The notes beneath the pieces were generated by a model. That model did not search any database, was not told the origin of the DNA, and was given only the letters and a program-made list of their open reading frames with translations. The position numbers and the translations under genes were made by a program. 23,169 nucleotides of DNA, taken from assembly GCA_964520875.1 (NCBI GenBank), contig CAZFQJ010000007.1, positions 1 through 23,169 on the forward strand, given 5' to 3'. Shown here in pieces: positions 20,688-23,169 of the stretch (positions are counted from its first letter, which is position 1; each line of letters begins with the position of its first letter). Origin of the DNA: SIG673 sp964520875. GTDB lineage: Bacteria; Bacillota; Clostridia; Oscillospirales; CAG-272.

Positions 20688-23169
20688 ATGAAACACTGGC
20701 GCAAACACAGACTTGTCGCTATGCTTCTGTTGGTCGCTACACTTGTCGGAATGATGCCTATCGCGGTATCCGCGGAAAGCAGCTCCGAAAGCGCTTCGAC
20801 CGATGATACATACGGCGGTCGTACACTCGAAGAGATAATCGAGCTGATAAGTACGTCAAGCTACGATCTCTACAAAGGACAGTATTCGGATAAGACTGCG
20901 GCGGGAACGGACGACAGGCGTACATTTAACGCGGCGGACGCCCTCGTTGAAAAAGGCGAGGTCTATCTGAAGACCGGTATGGTCCTTACCGATGTCGATA
21001 CAAAGACTTTCGAGGCTAAGGACGATAACGGCAACCTCGTGTCCGGTATCTACACCCCCGGAACCGGTAAGACGAGCTACAAGATAACCGTCCCGCGTAG
21101 CGGAATGTACTCTATCGACCTGCTCTACTGTCCTGTCTACACGTTCGACGAGGACGGCGACGGCGTAGAAGAAGTGGTAAGTACCAAGACGACGATAGAG
21201 CGTATGTTCTATATCGACGGAGAGCTTCCCTTCAGCGAGTGCCGCTACCTCTACATACCGAGATCGTGGAGATATGTCGGAACCAACGGAAGCGATGAAC
21301 TTTACAGAGACGGTGAGCCTAAGCCTTCCGATTATACCGACGCGGCGGCTTACGAGGAAGCGTACCTCAAGTGGGCTAAGGAAAACGGCGGATCCGGAAA
21401 CTACGTCTGGGATACCGATATTCAGGACAACGATATGCGTCCCGACCGTGTTGAGGATCCTACGTGGCGTACATACTTCCTTCGTGACTGGCTCGGTTAC
21501 ACAGTTGAGCCTTTCCAGTTCTATCTTGAAGAAGGCGAACACTACATAACCTTCGAGGCGACGAGAGAGCCTCTCGCGATATCCGAGATAGTAATATACG
21601 GATATTACGACGAGATGGTGTATAGCGACCGTCTTGAAAGATGGGAGAGCATGGGCTACAAGAAGTACGAAGGCGACGACGTATATATAGTTGAAGCGGA
21701 AAGCCCGGTAAGAGTATCCGATCAGGTGCTTTTCCCCGGTACCGACCGTACCTCCAGCATAAATAGTCCTTCTCACCCTTCCAACCTTGTTTATAATATC
21801 TCGTCCTCCGGCGTTGTCGGACAGTACATGCAGTACCAGGTGTATGTTAAAGAGGAAGGACTTTATAACATAATGGCGAGATTCCGTCAGAACACTATGG
21901 CGGGTATGTTCACCTCAAGACGTATCAGGATAAACGGTGACATACAATTTAAGGAAGCGAGCTACTTAAGGTTCAATTACGACACATCGTTCCAGAACGA
22001 GATGCTCGGCGGAACCGATAGCGACGGAAACGATGTAAACTACCTCTTCTATTTTAAAGAAGGTTGGAATACGATAGAGCTTGAAGTCGTTCTCGGAGAT
22101 ATGGCGGAGTACATATACGATATCGCGAACATAATATCCACGCTCAATAACGCGTATCAGAAGATACTCACCATAACCGGTCCCGTCCCGGACTCTCTCC
22201 GTGACTATAGCTTCGACCGTCTTATCCCCGAGGTCATCACCGACCTTACCACCTGCGCCATAGAGCTTGACAGAATATATGAAGAGCTGGTCGAGGTTAC
22301 CGGAGCTACCGGTCAGCATATTGCCACGCTTGATACGATAAGAGACCTCGTTGAGAAGATGGCGAGAGACGAATATGAGATAGCGCCGAACTTCCTTGCG
22401 TTCAAGAACTATCTTACGGCTCTCAGTAACTGGCTCTACACCTCTCTTTCTCAGCCTCTTAAGCTTGATTACCTGCGTATCCAGTCCGAGAGCGCGAAGA
22501 AGCCCAAGGCAAAAGCCGGATTCTTCTACTCCATAGGATATGAGGCAAAGTCGTTCTTTGCGAGTTTCTTCAAGGATTACAACGTAATAGGCTTCAAGAC
22601 GGACAATAGCGGCACTGAGTACGAAGGTACCATATATATGTGGAACACCACCAGCCGTGAGGACGCGCTGATACTCCGTACAATGATAGACTCCGGATTT
22701 ACGAAGGAGACTAACATAGCGGTAAATATCCGTTATGTTGCACAGGGACTTCAGGAATCTATACTTGCGGGCGTCGGTCCCGACGTCGCTATGCTTGCTT
22801 CGGGTACTGCGGTATCGTGGGGACTGCGTAACGCGGTCGCGGATCTGAGCGCTCACTACCAAGAAGGCGATAAGATCCCCGAAGGCAAGAAGGTCGGAGA
22901 CGAGAAATACGAAGGCTTCGACGCTCTCTGCCCGAGAGATGAAAGCGGAGAGTTCATGGTTCCGGTATACGATGAATCTACCGGTAAGTTCAATGTTCAG
23001 TTCTCTCATGCGGCGCTTGAGGCCACATCGCTTAACGGCGCTACGTATCTCCTTCCCACCACGATGAACTTCGAAATGGCGTTCTATCGCGTGGATATCT
23101 TCGCGGATAATGGCTTAAAGCCTCCGAGAACATGGCAGGAGCTTTACAATATACTTCCGCAGCTCAATA
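20688..23169 (+). CDS. Secreted extracellular solute-binding protein with two N-terminal carbohydrate-binding-like domains (partial)
   Basis: The frame stays open for 827 codons to the right edge. Residues 1-29 form a Sec signal peptide (KHWRKHR, a hydrophobic core, then AVSA before Glu30), cut by signal peptidase I; there is no lipobox Cys. Two beta-rich, sugar-binding-like regions follow: about 45-320 (SGMYSIDLLY, FYIDGELPFSE, YLEEGEHYITFEA) and about 333-475 (YIVEAESP, GLYNIMARF, FKEGWNTIELEV), then a helical stretch (about 475-620). A family-1 ABC solute-binding fold starts near 644 (EGTIYMWNTT, GVGPDVAMLASG, GATYLLPTT, FADNGLKPPRTWQELY). It probably captures oligosaccharides for an ABC importer whose permease genes should lie beyond the window. 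Without a lipid anchor, retention at the cell surface must come from another part, perhaps the missing C-terminus. Substrate unknown. Confidence 0.85.
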   Translation, partial: MKHWRKHRLVAMLLLVATLVGMMPIAVSAESSSESASTDDTYGGRTLEEIIELISTSSYDLYKGQYSDKTAAGTDDRRTFNAADALVEKGEVYLKTGMVLTDVDTKTFEAKDDNGNLVSGIYTPGTGKTSYKITVPRSGMYSIDLLYCPVYTFDEDGDGVEEVVSTKTTIERMFYIDGELPFSECRYLYIPRSWRYVGTNGSDELYRDGEPKPSDYTDAAAYEEAYLKWAKENGGSGNYVWDTDIQDNDMRPDRVEDPTWRTYFLRDWLGYTVEPFQFYLEEGEHYITFEATREPLAISEIVIYGYYDEMVYSDRLERWESMGYKKYEGDDVYIVEAESPVRVSDQVLFPGTDRTSSINSPSHPSNLVYNISSSGVVGQYMQYQVYVKEEGLYNIMARFRQNTMAGMFTSRRIRINGDIQFKEASYLRFNYDTSFQNEMLGGTDSDGNDVNYLFYFKEGWNTIELEVVLGDMAEYIYDIANIISTLNNAYQKILTITGPVPDSLRDYSFDRLIPEVITDLTTCAIELDRIYEELVEVTGATGQHIATLDTIRDLVEKMARDEYEIAPNFLAFKNYLTALSNWLYTSLSQPLKLDYLRIQSESAKKPKAKAGFFYSIGYEAKSFFASFFKDYNVIGFKTDNSGTEYEGTIYMWNTTSREDALILRTMIDSGFTKETNIAVNIRYVAQGLQESILAGVGPDVAMLASGTAVSWGLRNAVADLSAHYQEGDKIPEGKKVGDEKYEGFDALCPRDESGEFMVPVYDESTGKFNVQFSHAALEATSLNGATYLLPTTMNFEMAFYRVDIFADNGLKPPRTWQELYNILPQLN

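Noticed and set aside
20856..21776. Minus-strand open frame of 306 codons
   Set aside because: Antisense shadow of the same gene, with no ribosome site or family features.
21966..23009. Minus-strand open frame of 347 codons
   Set aside because: It lies opposite the solute-binding protein gene, which has a signal peptide, ribosome site and family motifs. The translation has no recognisable domain. Long antisense frames occur here because TTA, CTA and TCA, which would be stops on the other strand, are rare codons in the real genes.
1..23169. CRISPR array, IS element, prophage or toxin-antitoxin pair
   Set aside because: No regularly spaced direct repeats, transposase or integrase motifs, or small paired toxin genes were found in reading through both strands.

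Overview
The window looks like a chromosomal segment from an uncultured or little-studied anaerobic Clostridia-type Bacillota. The evidence is strong AAAGGAG-type ribosome sites, many near-consensus sigma-A promoters with 17-nt spacers, flavin-dependent ThyX, an oxygen-sensitive type of dihydroxy-acid dehydratase, GH78 glycosidases and a large solute-binding protein. A genus cannot be assigned. Isoleucine is encoded mostly by ATA (about 20 of 24 Ile codons in ilvN), which is unusual for bacteria in general. I see no tRNA, rRNA, CRISPR array, IS element or prophage.

Layout. (1) 1-4730: start of an unidentified minus-strand gene, then two divergently transcribed GH78-family genes with separate promoters, closed by strong terminators. 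(2) 4725-6136: a TetR regulator divergent from an HXXEE membrane protein; a perfect palindrome between them contains both promoters. (3) 6184-7607: metY (homocysteine synthesis) as a single-gene unit. (4) 7677-16020: the isoleucine/valine region. An attenuator with a leader peptide rich in Val/Ile/Leu precedes ilvB-ilvN-ilvC; a terminator follows ilvC; then come ilvD, a DUF815 ATPase gene, ilvA and ridA, separated by three gaps of exactly 22 nt. (5) 16028-17430: a DeoR-type regulator with no canonical start codon, divergent from a YgjV-family membrane protein. (6) 17431-20100: thyX divergent from yfbR, the latter followed by a Gfo/Idh/MocA oxidoreductase. (7) 20101-23169: a 590-base non-coding stretch with a consensus promoter and a foldable leader, then the first 827 codons of a secreted solute-binding protein carrying two sugar-binding-like domains; this gene runs off the window.

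How the genes fit together. IlvA makes 2-oxobutyrate from threonine; IlvBN, IlvC and IlvD convert it, or pyruvate, to the keto-acid precursors of Ile and Val; RidA removes the enamine/imine by-product of IlvA. Only the final transaminase is missing. ThyX makes dTMP and YfbR dephosphorylates deoxynucleoside monophosphates, so that divergent pair touches one pool. The GH78 enzymes and the solute-binding protein suggest use of plant or microbial glycans, but their substrates are inferred only from family membership.

I found no clear candidate for an entirely new defence or mobile system. The best leads are the ilv attenuator, the symmetrical TetR promoter/operator, the DeoR gene with its apparent AUA start, the ATPase gene inside the ilv cluster, and the leader RNA before the solute-binding protein.
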